Below, in pieces: positions 45,902 to 53,229 of a stretch of DNA of 64,000 nucleotides. Both the position numbers and the translations under genes were made by a program. The DNA comes from a virus: positions 90,862-154,861 of the IMG/VR virus record IMGVR_UViG_3300026097_000009; one strand, given 5' to 3'. The stretch's first letter is position 1, and every line of letters begins with the position of its first letter. The notes below the pieces were generated by a model. It was not told the origin of the DNA. It saw only the letters and a list, made by a program, of their open reading frames with translations, and searched no databases.

Positions 45902-46721
45902 CATCATCTCCTAGTATGTACGGAATATATTTTTCAGCAATCAATTTATGATATTCTGTATTATAGTGTTCCGTATCTTCTAATAAATAATCAAGATGAT
46001 TTACACCATTTTGCAAAAAATATTCGCTTGCTGAAATCTTATTAAAATTTCCCTTTATTTTTCCATAATAATTTATATCAAAATCATAATATGTTTCTGG
46101 CTTCATTTTAAATAGATGAAGATTTACATTTCTTTCTCTACACATATTGTCAATGGTATACAACCACATCATTTGATCTTGTTTTTCTAACCAAGTGTTT
46201 AATTCAAAAAACAGTTTGATTTTCCAAAATTTTTCTTTCCATATATCAGGCTGAGATATGCCATCATCCATTGACACTCCTATTCCTGGAAATTTATCCC
46301 AATCTTCAGGGGAAGGCTTAAAGAATGCTTGAACTACATCTTCATATAGAGTATAATCCATCATTCTTATAAAGTATTCATCTCGATGAATCACTTTTGA
46401 CAGATAATCACAATCGATTAAATCAGTCCTAAAACTATCAAATGCAATTACAATTCTACTGGGGTATGTAAGTTGAATCACTATGTCTTGTAGATTTTCA
46501 AATTTATCTAAAACATTTTTTGCCCAATTTACAAAAACTCTATTAGAAGCCCCTCCCATTGCATAAACTGCTCCGGGGGTTTTAGTTGTATCTAAAAAAT
46601 GTTCAGCATAATTGTTATCGTTCCACATAGTGCCGCCCTTTTCAGGGTCTAAATCGCCGATGTAACCGTTTGTGTGACTATCACCAATAAAAGCAATTTT
46701 TACCTCAGCATCCGTCGCCAT
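45879..46721 (-). CDS. SGNH/GDSL-type hydrolase-like protein 2
   Basis: 280 residues. KIAFIGDSHTNGYIGD carries the block I motif (G13-D14-S15), GGASNR at about 55 fits the Gly of block II, VIQLTYPSR at about 81-89 gives the oxyanion region, and HLDYLLEDTEHYNTEYHKL near the end contains the block V D-x-x-H candidates. It looks more complete than the other SGNH-like gene. The two do not look like recent duplicates. Possible deacylase or esterase, target unknown. It overlaps the neighbouring genes by 17-23 bases. Confidence 0.62.
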   Translation of the reverse strand: MATDAEVKIAFIGDSHTNGYIGDLDPEKGGTMWNDNNYAEHFLDTTKTPGAVYAMGGASNRVFVNWAKNVLDKFENLQDIVIQLTYPSRIVIAFDSFRTDLIDCDYLSKVIHRDEYFIRMMDYTLYEDVVQAFFKPSPEDWDKFPGIGVSMDDGISQPDIWKEKFWKIKLFFELNTWLEKQDQMMWLYTIDNMCRERNVNLHLFKMKPETYYDFDINYYGKIKGNFNKISASEYFLQNGVNHLDYLLEDTEHYNTEYHKLIAEKYIPYILGDDDEKSMES

Positions 46722-47094
46722 ATATCACATCCCCTATTTCATCTGTGTTTACTTGATCCTTTTTGTAGTTGCCCTTCTCGGGGATAACGTGTCGAACACC
46801 GCCTCGTGGATCCTTCATATCGCCTGCCCTTCGTGGAATAAGATGAACGTGTGGATACATAACAGTCTGTCCAGCACTTTCGCCGTGATTAACTCCAACA
46901 TTAAATCCATCGCAATACCCTGCGAGAACAAGTTCCTGGCCGTGCTTGTATGCTTCTACAAGACATTTTCCGACAAGTTCAAACTCGTCTTCTCGAGGAA
47001 CAAACAATAAATGTCCTTCTGTTACAGGATATCCGTCATTGTAAACTGTAAAATCGTCTTCTTCCCAAACTACATCAGTCCAAGGTCCGTTCAT
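46705..47094 (-). CDS. HIT-family hydrolase, degenerate triad
   Basis: 129 residues from ATG 47094 (overlaps the upstream stop as ATGA); a start at 47127 adds 11 residues. HIT fold: VVWEEDDFTVYNDGYPVTEGHLLFVPRE then GFNVGVNHGESAGQTVMYPHVHLIPRR. In the H-x-H-x-H triad the first His is Tyr80; H82 and H84 remain, and H82 aligns with the nucleophilic middle His. Members act on nucleoside phosphoramidates or dinucleotides. The PRTase beside it and the nucleotide pathway genes nearby fit a nucleotide role, but the substrate is unknown. Confidence 0.75.
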   Translation of the reverse strand: MNGPWTDVVWEEDDFTVYNDGYPVTEGHLLFVPREDEFELVGKCLVEAYKHGQELVLAGYCDGFNVGVNHGESAGQTVMYPHVHLIPRRAGDMKDPRGGVRHVIPEKGNYKKDQVNTDEIGDVIYGDGC

Positions 47095-47591
47095 TGTCCT
47101 ACATTCTCCCAGGGATATACAAGCCAAACGTCTTCTTCGGCTTTGTTAACTTCGTGTGTGTAATAGTTTACACCGTCAAACTCTGAACTTAGGTTTTCTG
47201 TGATAACAGCAAAGCGAACATTATCGCCCCATACAGTTTCCGCACCGTTGTATACACTGCTGTGCCAATCCTGTTTGATCCAGTTGAATGTAGCCCCAGT
47301 GTCGTTAATGTCATCCACGATGAGAATTTTTTTCTGTGCAGTCTCGTCACTGCCAAATGCATCTTCAGCCATCCAGCAGTTTGTTTCACACTGATCACCG
47401 TCTCTTAGACTTATTTTAAGGGCCTCTCCGCGGATTCCTAGCATATTGCTTAGTATGGTAGCAGGGACATTGCCACCGCGTGTAATACCTACAATGTAGT
47501 CAGGACGCCACGCATCTTTGTACATTTGTAGTGCGATGTTTACGCAGGCTGTCTCTACATCCTGCCAACTATAATAATGTTTCTTAATCAT
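47091..47591 (-). CDS. Purine-type phosphoribosyltransferase
   Basis: 166 residues. PRTase fold: YIVGITRGGNVPATILSNMLG for the first core strand and loop, KILIVDDINDTGAT at residues 88-101 for the PRPP-binding loop (acidic pair D93-D94), and YPWEN at the end, as in Gpt (xanthine-guanine PRTase) which ends in VPWE-like segments. It could provide GMP from guanine and so feed the FolE GTP route, but the base preference cannot be read. ATGA overlap with the HIT gene and a small overlap with the next. Confidence 0.75.
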   Translation of the reverse strand: MIKKHYYSWQDVETACVNIALQMYKDAWRPDYIVGITRGGNVPATILSNMLGIRGEALKISLRDGDQCETNCWMAEDAFGSDETAQKKILIVDDINDTGATFNWIKQDWHSSVYNGAETVWGDNVRFAVITENLSSEFDGVNYYTHEVNKAEEDVWLVYPWENVGQ

Positions 47592-47799
47592 TTTCTTTCC
47601 TTGCTTTTACTTTAGGATGAATTGTTTTATCATTATAAATATCTCCTGCTAGAGCTTGAATCTGATCTACAAGGTGATCTACATACTCTGCGTTATAAGA
47701 TTCGCCCGCGGCAACTCGATATTTTTCTCGATGTGCTAAGACAGCAAGACCGTGCATAGCACTTACTTTGTCCATTAACTGTTGTATGGTGTGTTGCAT
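47584..47799 (-). CDS. Small unknown protein
   Basis: 71 residues, almost entirely helical: IQQLMDKVSAMHGLAVLAHREKYRVAAGESYNAEYVDHLVDQIQALAGDI, with a Lys-rich tail. Overlaps the PRTase gene by eight bases at its end and the cupin gene by one base at its start. Its place between two enzyme genes suggests co-translation. No motif. Confidence 0.45.
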   Translation of the reverse strand: MQHTIQQLMDKVSAMHGLAVLAHREKYRVAAGESYNAEYVDHLVDQIQALAGDIYNDKTIHPKVKARKEND

Positions 47800-48227
47800 T
47801 ACACACTTCCTTCATATTTGTCTTTTAAATATGTATGATTGTCTACCCATTCACCTTCGCGGACGAATCCCCACTCTCTTAGTTTAGGACCTGGAATAAA
47901 GAGTGTCCAAGTATCAACGCCAGGCACAAGCTCAATGCGATGGAGACTCTTAGGACTACATATTCTAAAATGCCCAGGGGCTCTCCAGAACCGTCCTTTT
48001 GGAGTAGTTTCCCAGTAACCCCCACGCAAAATAAGAGCGAAATAAGGCCAAGGGTGATCGTGTAAGTCATCTAAGTCTCCTTTGTGAAAGTTGTGTAAAA
48101 AGACATTAAACGGAAACCATTTACGATCTTTTAAAAATAAGTAGTAGCGAGTTAGGTAAGGCTCATTAGCATAGCGATCCATAATAATTCGCTTTCGGCC
48201 TAATTTTTCAAGTGCTTTTAGGATCAT
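47799..48227 (-). CDS. Cupin-fold protein
   Basis: 142 residues. H-D-H-P-W-P-Y-F-A-L-I-L-R-G-G-Y-W-E at about 77-94 followed by APGHFRICSPKSLHRIEL (about 103-120) gives two cupin motifs with His/Asp/His ligands for a metal. C-terminal WTLFIPGPKLREWGFV. Cupins of this size include sugar isomerases and dioxygenases; no more precise call possible. The start at 48227 is preceded by a 20-base overlap with the gene before; an internal ATG (48182, MDRYANEPY) could also be used. Confidence 0.65.
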   Translation of the reverse strand: MILKALEKLGRKRIIMDRYANEPYLTRYYLFLKDRKWFPFNVFLHNFHKGDLDDLHDHPWPYFALILRGGYWETTPKGRFWRAPGHFRICSPKSLHRIELVPGVDTWTLFIPGPKLREWGFVREGEWVDNHTYLKDKYEGSV

Positions 48228-48429
48228 TGTTTGTCCTCTTGTGTGCTTTGTGCATATTTGCCCATTCTTTGCGTCTATCTTTCTTGCTCTGAACGTTTTC
48301 TATATCAATCAGTTCACTTAAATGAAAGTCCGGGTGTTCGGCATAAAATTTTTCACAGGCTTTGATGTGATTTTCAGCCTTGATCTTTTTACGCTTGCGT
48401 CCCTTGGTGTAAAAAATAAAAGTGTCCAT
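48208..48429 (-). CDS. Small basic protein, unknown
   Basis: 73 residues from ATG 48429 (overlapping the stop of the gene before as TAATG); a longer frame to 48474 lies wholly over that gene. Sequence IFYTKGRKRKKIKAENHIKACEKFYAEHPDFHLSELIDIENVQSKKDRRKEWANMHKAHKR; strongly basic with helix-forming stretches, possibly nucleic-acid binding. No family recognised. Confidence 0.5.
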   Translation of the reverse strand: MDTFIFYTKGRKRKKIKAENHIKACEKFYAEHPDFHLSELIDIENVQSKKDRRKEWANMHKAHKRTNNDPKST

Positions 48430-48602
48430 TAGTCTAAATCCTTGTACTCTACTACAACACCATTCTCTCCCCAAATTTTAGCTTGTTTTTCTGCTTCTTC
48501 TCTTGAGTCGTGTAAAACAATTTCAAGCCCATCGGGACCTTCTTTCGTCACAAATATCCAATCATCGTCCGGCATTGGAACTTTTACTGCATATTTAGGC
48601 AC
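48429..48602 (-). CDS. 57-residue small protein, GTG start
   Basis: A short frame from GTG 48602, overlapping the end of the glycosylase gene by 8 bases, to TAA at 48429, whose last base is the A of the next ATG. Product begins PKYAVKVPMPDDDWIFV with an alternative ATG at residue 9, then SREEAEKQAKIWGE and VVVEYKDLD. The beta-alpha-beta character with PDDDWIFV resembles small conserved proteins of marine T4-like phages. The end-to-end overlap with both neighbours supports expression. Confidence 0.65.
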   Translation of the reverse strand: MPKYAVKVPMPDDDWIFVTKEGPDGLEIVLHDSREEAEKQAKIWGENGVVVEYKDLD

Positions 48603-48987
48603 AGAGTTCTTCCTTGATATATCTTTTTAGTTCTTTATCTTCTACATCTGCTGGGATATCATTTTGATAAAAGATTCTGTAACTGTCTGAACCGTATTTT
48701 CCAATACCGCACAGATCCAAAGCATCTTTCTTGTCCCAGTTAATATATTGTAAACTCATTTTCCAGATACGTCTAGCTCTTACATTTTGCATACCGAGCG
48801 GTTCTAATTGTTCTGCGATTTCGTCTACAGTGGCATACAGCAACAGTCCTGCCGTAGGCCAACGCTCAAAAAATTCTGTGAGCACAGGCTTTGTTTGCCG
48901 TCTGTCAACTTGGTTAAGGCAAATGACACCAACCATGTGTTGCCATTCGCACTCAACTTGCTGTTGTACCATTAGTTCGTCTTTCAT
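48595..48987 (-). CDS. MBD4-like HhH-GPD DNA glycosylase
   Basis: 130 residues, only the catalytic domain. The HhH-GPD order is VGVICLNQVDRRQTKPVLTEF, AGLLLYATVDEIAEQLEPLG, NVRARRIWKMSLQYI, LCGIGKYGSDSYRIFY, and the C-terminal VEDKELKRY. The last two match human MBD4 (ELHGIGKYGNDSYRIF and PEDHKLNKY) residue for residue at the key places: D117 aligns with MBD4 D560, the catalytic Asp. MBD4 removes T or U opposite G. In a phage this could repair deaminated bases, remove a modified base, or act on host DNA. It overlaps the small GTG gene. Confidence 0.8.
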   Translation of the reverse strand: MKDELMVQQQVECEWQHMVGVICLNQVDRRQTKPVLTEFFERWPTAGLLLYATVDEIAEQLEPLGMQNVRARRIWKMSLQYINWDKKDALDLCGIGKYGSDSYRIFYQNDIPADVEDKELKRYIKEELCA

Positions 48988-49587
48988 TTAAATTTCTGCC
49001 TTACAATTAAATGCAATTGTGATTCTTTCACGCTCGCCTTTATGTTCATTTACGCCGTGTTCAAAGTAACTAGGAAAAATATAAAGCCTGCCTGTTTTAG
49101 TTTCGCATTGCATCGATTTTGCAGTATATTGATTTTCACCGGTTTTGTAATGCCAGGGCCAGTTTGAATCTTTGTTTTTGTCTAAGAATTCAATCGGACT
49201 GCTATCTTCGTCTGACTGAACATAAAAAACCCCACTCCATAAATTAGGAAGATGGTTGTGAGATCCATGCCAGCTATTTTTTTCTCCAACAGTAGCCCAG
49301 CTATCGGAAATATAAACTTTTCCTTTAAGTTGAACTGTGTTATGAACTGTCTGCACCATATCAACAATAAAATTTTTAATTTTTTCTAGCTCTTCATGAT
49401 CTAAGAAATTTTGCAGAGTGCGGTATGTTGTAAACCCGTGACCTTTATAGTTTCCGTCATTTACTTCTTTATATAACAAAATACGTTCGATAATCTCTTT
49501 TTGAATTTCGTCGGGCAAGTCAAAATCGCACCAGAAAAGCCCGGCAGGAAAGCAATCATGCCTAAACAATTCTAGTTTGTCTGTCAT
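48988..49587 (-). CDS. 2OG-Fe(II) oxygenase
   Basis: 199 residues from ATG 49587 (overlapping the small membrane peptide stop as ATGA). DSWATVGEKNSWHGSHNHLPNLWSGVFYV contains the H-x-H iron pair (H110, H112 in WHGSHNHLP), and FPSYFEHGVNEHKGERERITIAFN supplies the distal His (H177) and the Arg that binds 2-oxoglutarate (R188). This matches the 2OG-FeII_Oxy_5 type. Substrate unknown. It is in the same run as FolE, QueD-like, DpdA-like and a GT-B glycosyltransferase, so a nucleobase or sugar target is possible. Confidence 0.8.
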   Translation of the reverse strand: MTDKLELFRHDCFPAGLFWCDFDLPDEIQKEIIERILLYKEVNDGNYKGHGFTTYRTLQNFLDHEELEKIKNFIVDMVQTVHNTVQLKGKVYISDSWATVGEKNSWHGSHNHLPNLWSGVFYVQSDEDSSPIEFLDKNKDSNWPWHYKTGENQYTAKSMQCETKTGRLYIFPSYFEHGVNEHKGERERITIAFNCKAEI

Positions 49588-49685
49588 AGTAAAAAGTCCT
49601 GCACAAATCCTAGTACTCCTAATGCTAGAGCACAAACTAATAAACCTTTTGCCATATTAACAGCAACAATATCTAAATCATTCAT
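49584..49685 (-). CDS. 33-residue membrane peptide
   Basis: ATG 49685 overlaps the FolE stop (ATGA), and the stop overlaps the next ATG (ATGA). Product MNDLDIVAVNMAKGLLVCAL followed by hydrophobic ALGVLGFVQDFLL: one transmembrane helix of about 18-20 residues. The double coupling argues for real translation. A similar short hydrophobic gene next to FolE occurs in marine T4-like phages in my memory. Function unknown. Confidence 0.65.
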   Translation of the reverse strand: MNDLDIVAVNMAKGLLVCALALGVLGFVQDFLL

Positions 49686-50380
49686 CGTGGTGCAAACTCC
49701 TGTTGTAGTTTGATATTGTCAAAAAACTCTTTCTTTGTTCCTGCGTCATCTTTAAACGCACCTTTCAGCACAGTTGTCTGTGTAAGACTGCTATGTGCCA
49801 TAATGCCACGATTTTCGCAACAACCATGCACCGCCTGGACATACACACCTACGTTTTCGCTACCAGTAGCTCGCATAATTTCACGAGCAATGTCATTACA
49901 CAGTTCTTCTTGTAGTGTGCCACGTCGAGCACACCACTGTGCAATGCGAGTATACTTAGATAATCCAATCAGTGTATCTGCGGCAATAATACCAATATAT
50001 GCTACACCTGTAACAGGCTGGTGATGATGACTACACATGCTTTTAAGTTCGCTTCGAACCACAAGCATGCCTTCATATTTTTCATTGGTAATGTCATCTG
50101 GCTCGTTAGGGAATGCTGTAGCATCCGGACGATAGTCATAGCGTCCTGCCATGATCTCATTAAAGTACATCTTAGCCAGTCGACGTGCTGTACCTTTTGA
50201 GTTAGGATCTGTGTGTCGATCGATGATCAGTGTGTCTAGTACAGTTTCAAATGCTTCTGTAGCTTCGTCGATCAATTGTTCTTTGTCGCCGCTTTGTAGC
50301 AAGCGAGCAATGTTGTCGCCAGCCCAGTAACGCTTGTCTGCATTTTTACAGCGTTCGATAATTTCTTCGTATTTCTTCAT
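49682..50380 (-). CDS. folE: FolE, GTP cyclohydrolase I
   Basis: 232 residues. First step of the deazaguanine route: GTP to dihydroneopterin triphosphate. Zinc residues are C116 and H119 in ELKSMCSHHHQP and C187 in AVHGCCENRG. The family landmarks TDPNSKGTARRLAKMYFNEIMAG, GVAYIGIIAADTLIGLSKYTRI and RGTLQEELCNDIAREI are all present. Complete in length. It starts a sub-run (FolE, small peptide, 2OG oxygenase, glycosylase), coupled by ATGA overlap, after a 35-base gap. Confidence 0.92.
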   Translation of the reverse strand: MKKYEEIIERCKNADKRYWAGDNIARLLQSGDKEQLIDEATEAFETVLDTLIIDRHTDPNSKGTARRLAKMYFNEIMAGRYDYRPDATAFPNEPDDITNEKYEGMLVVRSELKSMCSHHHQPVTGVAYIGIIAADTLIGLSKYTRIAQWCARRGTLQEELCNDIAREIMRATGSENVGVYVQAVHGCCENRGIMAHSSLTQTTVLKGAFKDDAGTKKEFFDNIKLQQEFAPR

Positions 50381-50415
50381 TGTTTCTCCGAGTTAATGCG
50401 GTGGATCGCACATGT

Positions 50416-51507
50416 TTATTTTAAATTATTTAGAAGGTTTTCGCAACTGAAATAATTTTTCTTAAGTATATCTACCTGTTTATTTAGGCTAGGAAGATAA
50501 GAATCATAATTTTCTACATAGTCTTGAACACGAGCAACAACCTTGTCTCTGTTTGCTTTATAAGCCGCAAAGTCCTCTGTCCATTCTGAAGGGTATTTAA
50601 AATCGTCCACAGCCATTTCTGTATAGCTTAATCTATCAGGAACCATAGGAATAGTATCTACTAATGCTCCTTCGTACCAACTAATACCCAATGTTTCTTG
50701 TAAGTTAGCTGAGAACACAAGTTTAGCACGACCTAGCAAGTTGTGATATTCATTCTTTGTAAGTTGTTGATCCTGACAAACTACAAATTCGTATTGTGGA
50801 AGCTGTTCTTTTAAATCACGGAATATATCAACTTGTTTTTCAGGAGCGATACGATGCGGGAACAACACAATATCTTCCTTGGGCATGCCTTTATACAGTG
50901 TGAACATATCATCCATGTATTCCATAGGCCAGCCTGTTTTTACAATTCTTCCGTTTTCTTTTAAGGCAGTTATTGTTTGATTCGCCCATGGCATATTTTC
51001 ATTGCTTGCAAAAACCATAGTGTCTGCAAACATGTTAATATGAAAGTTAGTAGCAAAGTAGTTGTGATGCGCGGCAGCAAAAAACGATTTTTCAGCATGT
51101 CTTACCCACGGAGCATCTCCAATCAGTCTGCCTAAAAAGTCTTGAGGATCATAACTACCAGCATGCCACAATGCGTGAATTCTTACGCCAATGCCAAGTA
51201 GCTCTGCCATATAACGTAAGTTAATAATGCCAGGATGCCAAGCATCAGTAAAAATAAAATGATCGCCGCTGGCAACGTCCCCGGCTGTGAATAGTCTAGA
51301 GATCTTTTCAACCTGCGAAGCTTTGTAGATATTAGTACCACCAAAGTTAAGAAACGCACCTGGAGTAGTAGCAGATGGTATGTCAGTTGGACCTTCAATA
51401 ACTTCAACATCAAACCCTTTATTACGAAGCAGTACAGGCAAGTGGGTTTTCCACTCGCCTGTGTATCTTGTTTCTACTGCCTCAATGTCAACAATAAAAA
51501 CTTTCAT
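50416..51507 (-). CDS. GT-B glycosyltransferase
   Basis: 363 residues. A GT-B fold with the GT4-type pattern near the C-terminal half: VLFPHRIAPEKQVDIFRDL, then ETLGISWYEGALVDTIPMVPDRLSYTEM with the conserved E-x7-E. The N-terminal half begins VFIVDIEAVETRYTGEW with HFIFTDAWHPG and LWHAGSYDP. Sugar donor and acceptor unknown. It is placed between FolE and the QueD-like gene, four bases overlapping the small gene before it. Possible targets are a modified DNA base or cell-surface sugars; the first would be novel and is only inferred from context. Confidence 0.75.
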   Translation of the reverse strand: MKVFIVDIEAVETRYTGEWKTHLPVLLRNKGFDVEVIEGPTDIPSATTPGAFLNFGGTNIYKASQVEKISRLFTAGDVASGDHFIFTDAWHPGIINLRYMAELLGIGVRIHALWHAGSYDPQDFLGRLIGDAPWVRHAEKSFFAAAHHNYFATNFHINMFADTMVFASNENMPWANQTITALKENGRIVKTGWPMEYMDDMFTLYKGMPKEDIVLFPHRIAPEKQVDIFRDLKEQLPQYEFVVCQDQQLTKNEYHNLLGRAKLVFSANLQETLGISWYEGALVDTIPMVPDRLSYTEMAVDDFKYPSEWTEDFAAYKANRDKVVARVQDYVENYDSYLPSLNKQVDILKKNYFSCENLLNNLK

Positions 51508-51713
51508 CGTCTATTGTAGTTATTATTGTTGTGCTTGTGTTTGCTAACATTTGGACGCTTTTTAAAACCGTTCTTATAGTTTAAGAAAGCCCTCCAATTC
51601 CAATTGCTCTTTTTATAAAGATGAGCAGGGTTAAACTCACGAAGTTCCCACCGACAAAAATGGTGGTACTCTTCAAGATCGTTGAAGATTTTTTCAACTT
51701 GTTGTTTCATCAT
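51504..51713 (-). CDS. Small basic phage protein, unknown
   Basis: 69 residues. KVEKIFNDLEEYHHFCRWELREFNPAHLYKKSNWNWRAF resembles small proteins in marine T4-like phages that I recall only as hypothetical; the C-terminus is Asn/Lys-rich. AAGGA lies 3 bases before the ATG and 6 before a second in-frame ATG at 51710, so either can be the start. Overlaps the glycosyltransferase start by four bases. Confidence 0.5.
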   Translation of the reverse strand: MMKQQVEKIFNDLEEYHHFCRWELREFNPAHLYKKSNWNWRAFLNYKNGFKKRPNVSKHKHNNNNYNRR

Positions 51714-51722
51714 AATTCCTTA

Positions 51723-52127
51723 TTAATATTTGATGAATGATCCATTTTCTCCGTCTTCGGAGACCTCAATCCAAACCTCACGGCCTGGGTATTGCTCTAC
51801 AATTTGCTGATGTAATTCATCAGAAATCATTTCGCAACTCTTGTGATTCAGTTCCAATATGGAAGTTGAATGGTCAACTTCTTCATAGAGACGTTGCAAC
51901 CAACGCTTGAACTGAATAAACTCAATGTCTCGATCGTCGTGAAACACTTCGATCCAAACTTTAAACTTGAAAATGTGTCTGTGTAGATAACCAAGGAAAC
52001 TTACATCGTCCCAATCACCTGTTGCCAGTTTGGGATCAGTGTCTGCACCTGGATAGTAATGAACTCCTTCCTTGTCGAAAGTCACCCAAATCATTTTCTT
52101 AGGACGAGTGTCTTGTTTAATAATCAT
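51723..52127 (-). CDS. queD: QueD-like 6-carboxytetrahydropterin synthase homologue
   Basis: 134 residues. Pterin-binding T-fold: H23 in GVHYYPGA and H49-R-H51 in LGYLHRHIF give the three Zn ligands of QueD/PTPS; ELNHKSCEMISDELHQQI and WIEVSEDGENGSFIKY provide the second His and the Glu that anchors the pterin. The Cys normally found about five residues before H-x-H is absent (SFLGYLHRH), though one Cys is at KSCE, so the catalytic mode may differ. In the pathway it would turn the FolE product into the substrate of QueE. Overlaps the nuclease-like gene by four bases. Confidence 0.72.
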   Translation of the reverse strand: MIIKQDTRPKKMIWVTFDKEGVHYYPGADTDPKLATGDWDDVSFLGYLHRHIFKFKVWIEVFHDDRDIEFIQFKRWLQRLYEEVDHSTSILELNHKSCEMISDELHQQIVEQYPGREVWIEVSEDGENGSFIKY

Positions 52128-52720
52128 AAGCCTTCAAATAAATTCCTTCTGGTAGTTTTAGTTCTTGATAGTGATTCAAATTCTTTCATAGCTTTATTGC
52201 TGATTCTATATCTATATGATCCTTCACTAACATAACCGTCTAGTACAGCGGTTTTACAATCGCTGGTGATATTTTTTCGTGTGTCGCCGTTTAGAATTTT
52301 ATCTCGAAGATTGTCGTATGCCTTTTCTAATTGTTCTTGTATTTCTGGCAAATCTAAATCGATACAAGTAGCGCCAACTACTTCATCAAAATCCGCATCC
52401 CATTCTACAGTATTTCGATTAAGTGTCTTTTTATAATATCTGGTTTTGTACCAGTTTTTTGTATTTTTGATATCTTTCACAGTCATTGATCCGGTGTTAT
52501 GAGCGGCTTTGCTACCACGCTTTCTTGTTTTATTTTCCACACCTTCAATTGGTAAATCAACATCGCCAAATTTATCAATGCTATATCCGTTTTCTAACAA
52601 TGTATCGTCGACCCACCTTCCTACATCACCGTCATTTTTAGGACTCGGAATTTGATCACCTACTTTTACATTGTTCTTGAGAGTTTTTACCCTATAAGTT
52701 TGTTTTTGGTATTCGGTCAT
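52124..52720 (-). CDS. Putative PD-(D/E)XK nuclease, MutH/Sau3AI-like motif
   Basis: 198 residues. The N-terminal region NDGDVGRWVDDTLLENGYSI (about 29-48) resembles the MutH/Sau3AI G-x-V-G-x-x-x-E opening, and D55-L-P-x4-E62-N-K64 (VDLPIEGVENKTR) matches the MutH D-x6-E-x-K catalytic set with the same 7-residue spacing as MutH D70/E77/K79. The rest is helical and basic, with the C-terminus TKTTRRNLF. MutH and Sau3AI cut at GATC. The gene lies between QueD-like and DpdA-like genes. The nuclease call is from motif spacing only; the first acidic residue is D38/D39 instead of Glu. Confidence 0.55.
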   Translation of the reverse strand: MTEYQKQTYRVKTLKNNVKVGDQIPSPKNDGDVGRWVDDTLLENGYSIDKFGDVDLPIEGVENKTRKRGSKAAHNTGSMTVKDIKNTKNWYKTRYYKKTLNRNTVEWDADFDEVVGATCIDLDLPEIQEQLEKAYDNLRDKILNGDTRKNITSDCKTAVLDGYVSEGSYRYRISNKAMKEFESLSRTKTTRRNLFEGL

Positions 52721-53229
52721 TTTAAAACCTCATCGCCTTTGTATTTTTCCCAAGGTGTGAAAACATTTGTATCCATTAGATCGTGCAGTCGATGACACCA
52801 TACACCTGGATTGCTTGCACGAAAATCTTTGTCGTCGATCTTGATCATTGTGTTGTAGTTCCACTGACCGATGTAAGGCAGTGGCACACGAATCTGCGGA
52901 ATAAAATAGTCGGATTCAGTGAGAGGACCTTCTAGAAACTGTTCTGCATAACTGATTGGAATATCCAGTGTGCAGAGATAGTCCTCATTGAGAAAGTCCA
53001 TGATCATGGCTTCCCAAGAATCCCAGTCGTCAAATGACTTGGGGTTGAAACTGTGATTCGCACCAAAGAAGATGTGTTCAATGCCTTCACAGTGTTCGAG
53101 GATTTCTGCAGTGTCCTGTATGCCTGTGACAAACAGTGTTCTCATACCGTATGCCGGAGTCTTTTCAACTTCGATGCCTCGGAAGAACACTACGTCTTCT
53201 GCAACGCCAGATTCATAATCTCTTTTCAT
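52717..53229 (-). CDS. Conserved phage protein, unknown
   Basis: 170 residues. KRDYESGVAEDVVFFRGIEVEKTPAYGMRTLFVTGIQD, HIFFGANHSFNP, LCTLDIPI, and PYIGQWNYNTMIKIDDKDFRASNPGVWCHRLHDLMDTNVFTPWEKY. I recall the same protein from marine T4-like phages; function unknown. DDKDFRASNPGVWCH is well defined, suggesting a compact fold, and W-C-H-x-L-H-D-L may form a metal or catalytic site. Four-base overlaps on both sides place it in the nuclease/DpdA run. Confidence 0.55.
   Translation of the reverse strand: MKRDYESGVAEDVVFFRGIEVEKTPAYGMRTLFVTGIQDTAEILEHCEGIEHIFFGANHSFNPKSFDDWDSWEAMIMDFLNEDYLCTLDIPISYAEQFLEGPLTESDYFIPQIRVPLPYIGQWNYNTMIKIDDKDFRASNPGVWCHRLHDLMDTNVFTPWEKYKGDEVLK

Noticed and set aside
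47634-47641. TATAAATA on the plus strand inside a minus-strand gene
   Set aside because: It is antisense and inside coding DNA, with no plus-strand gene after it; likely chance in AT-rich sequence.
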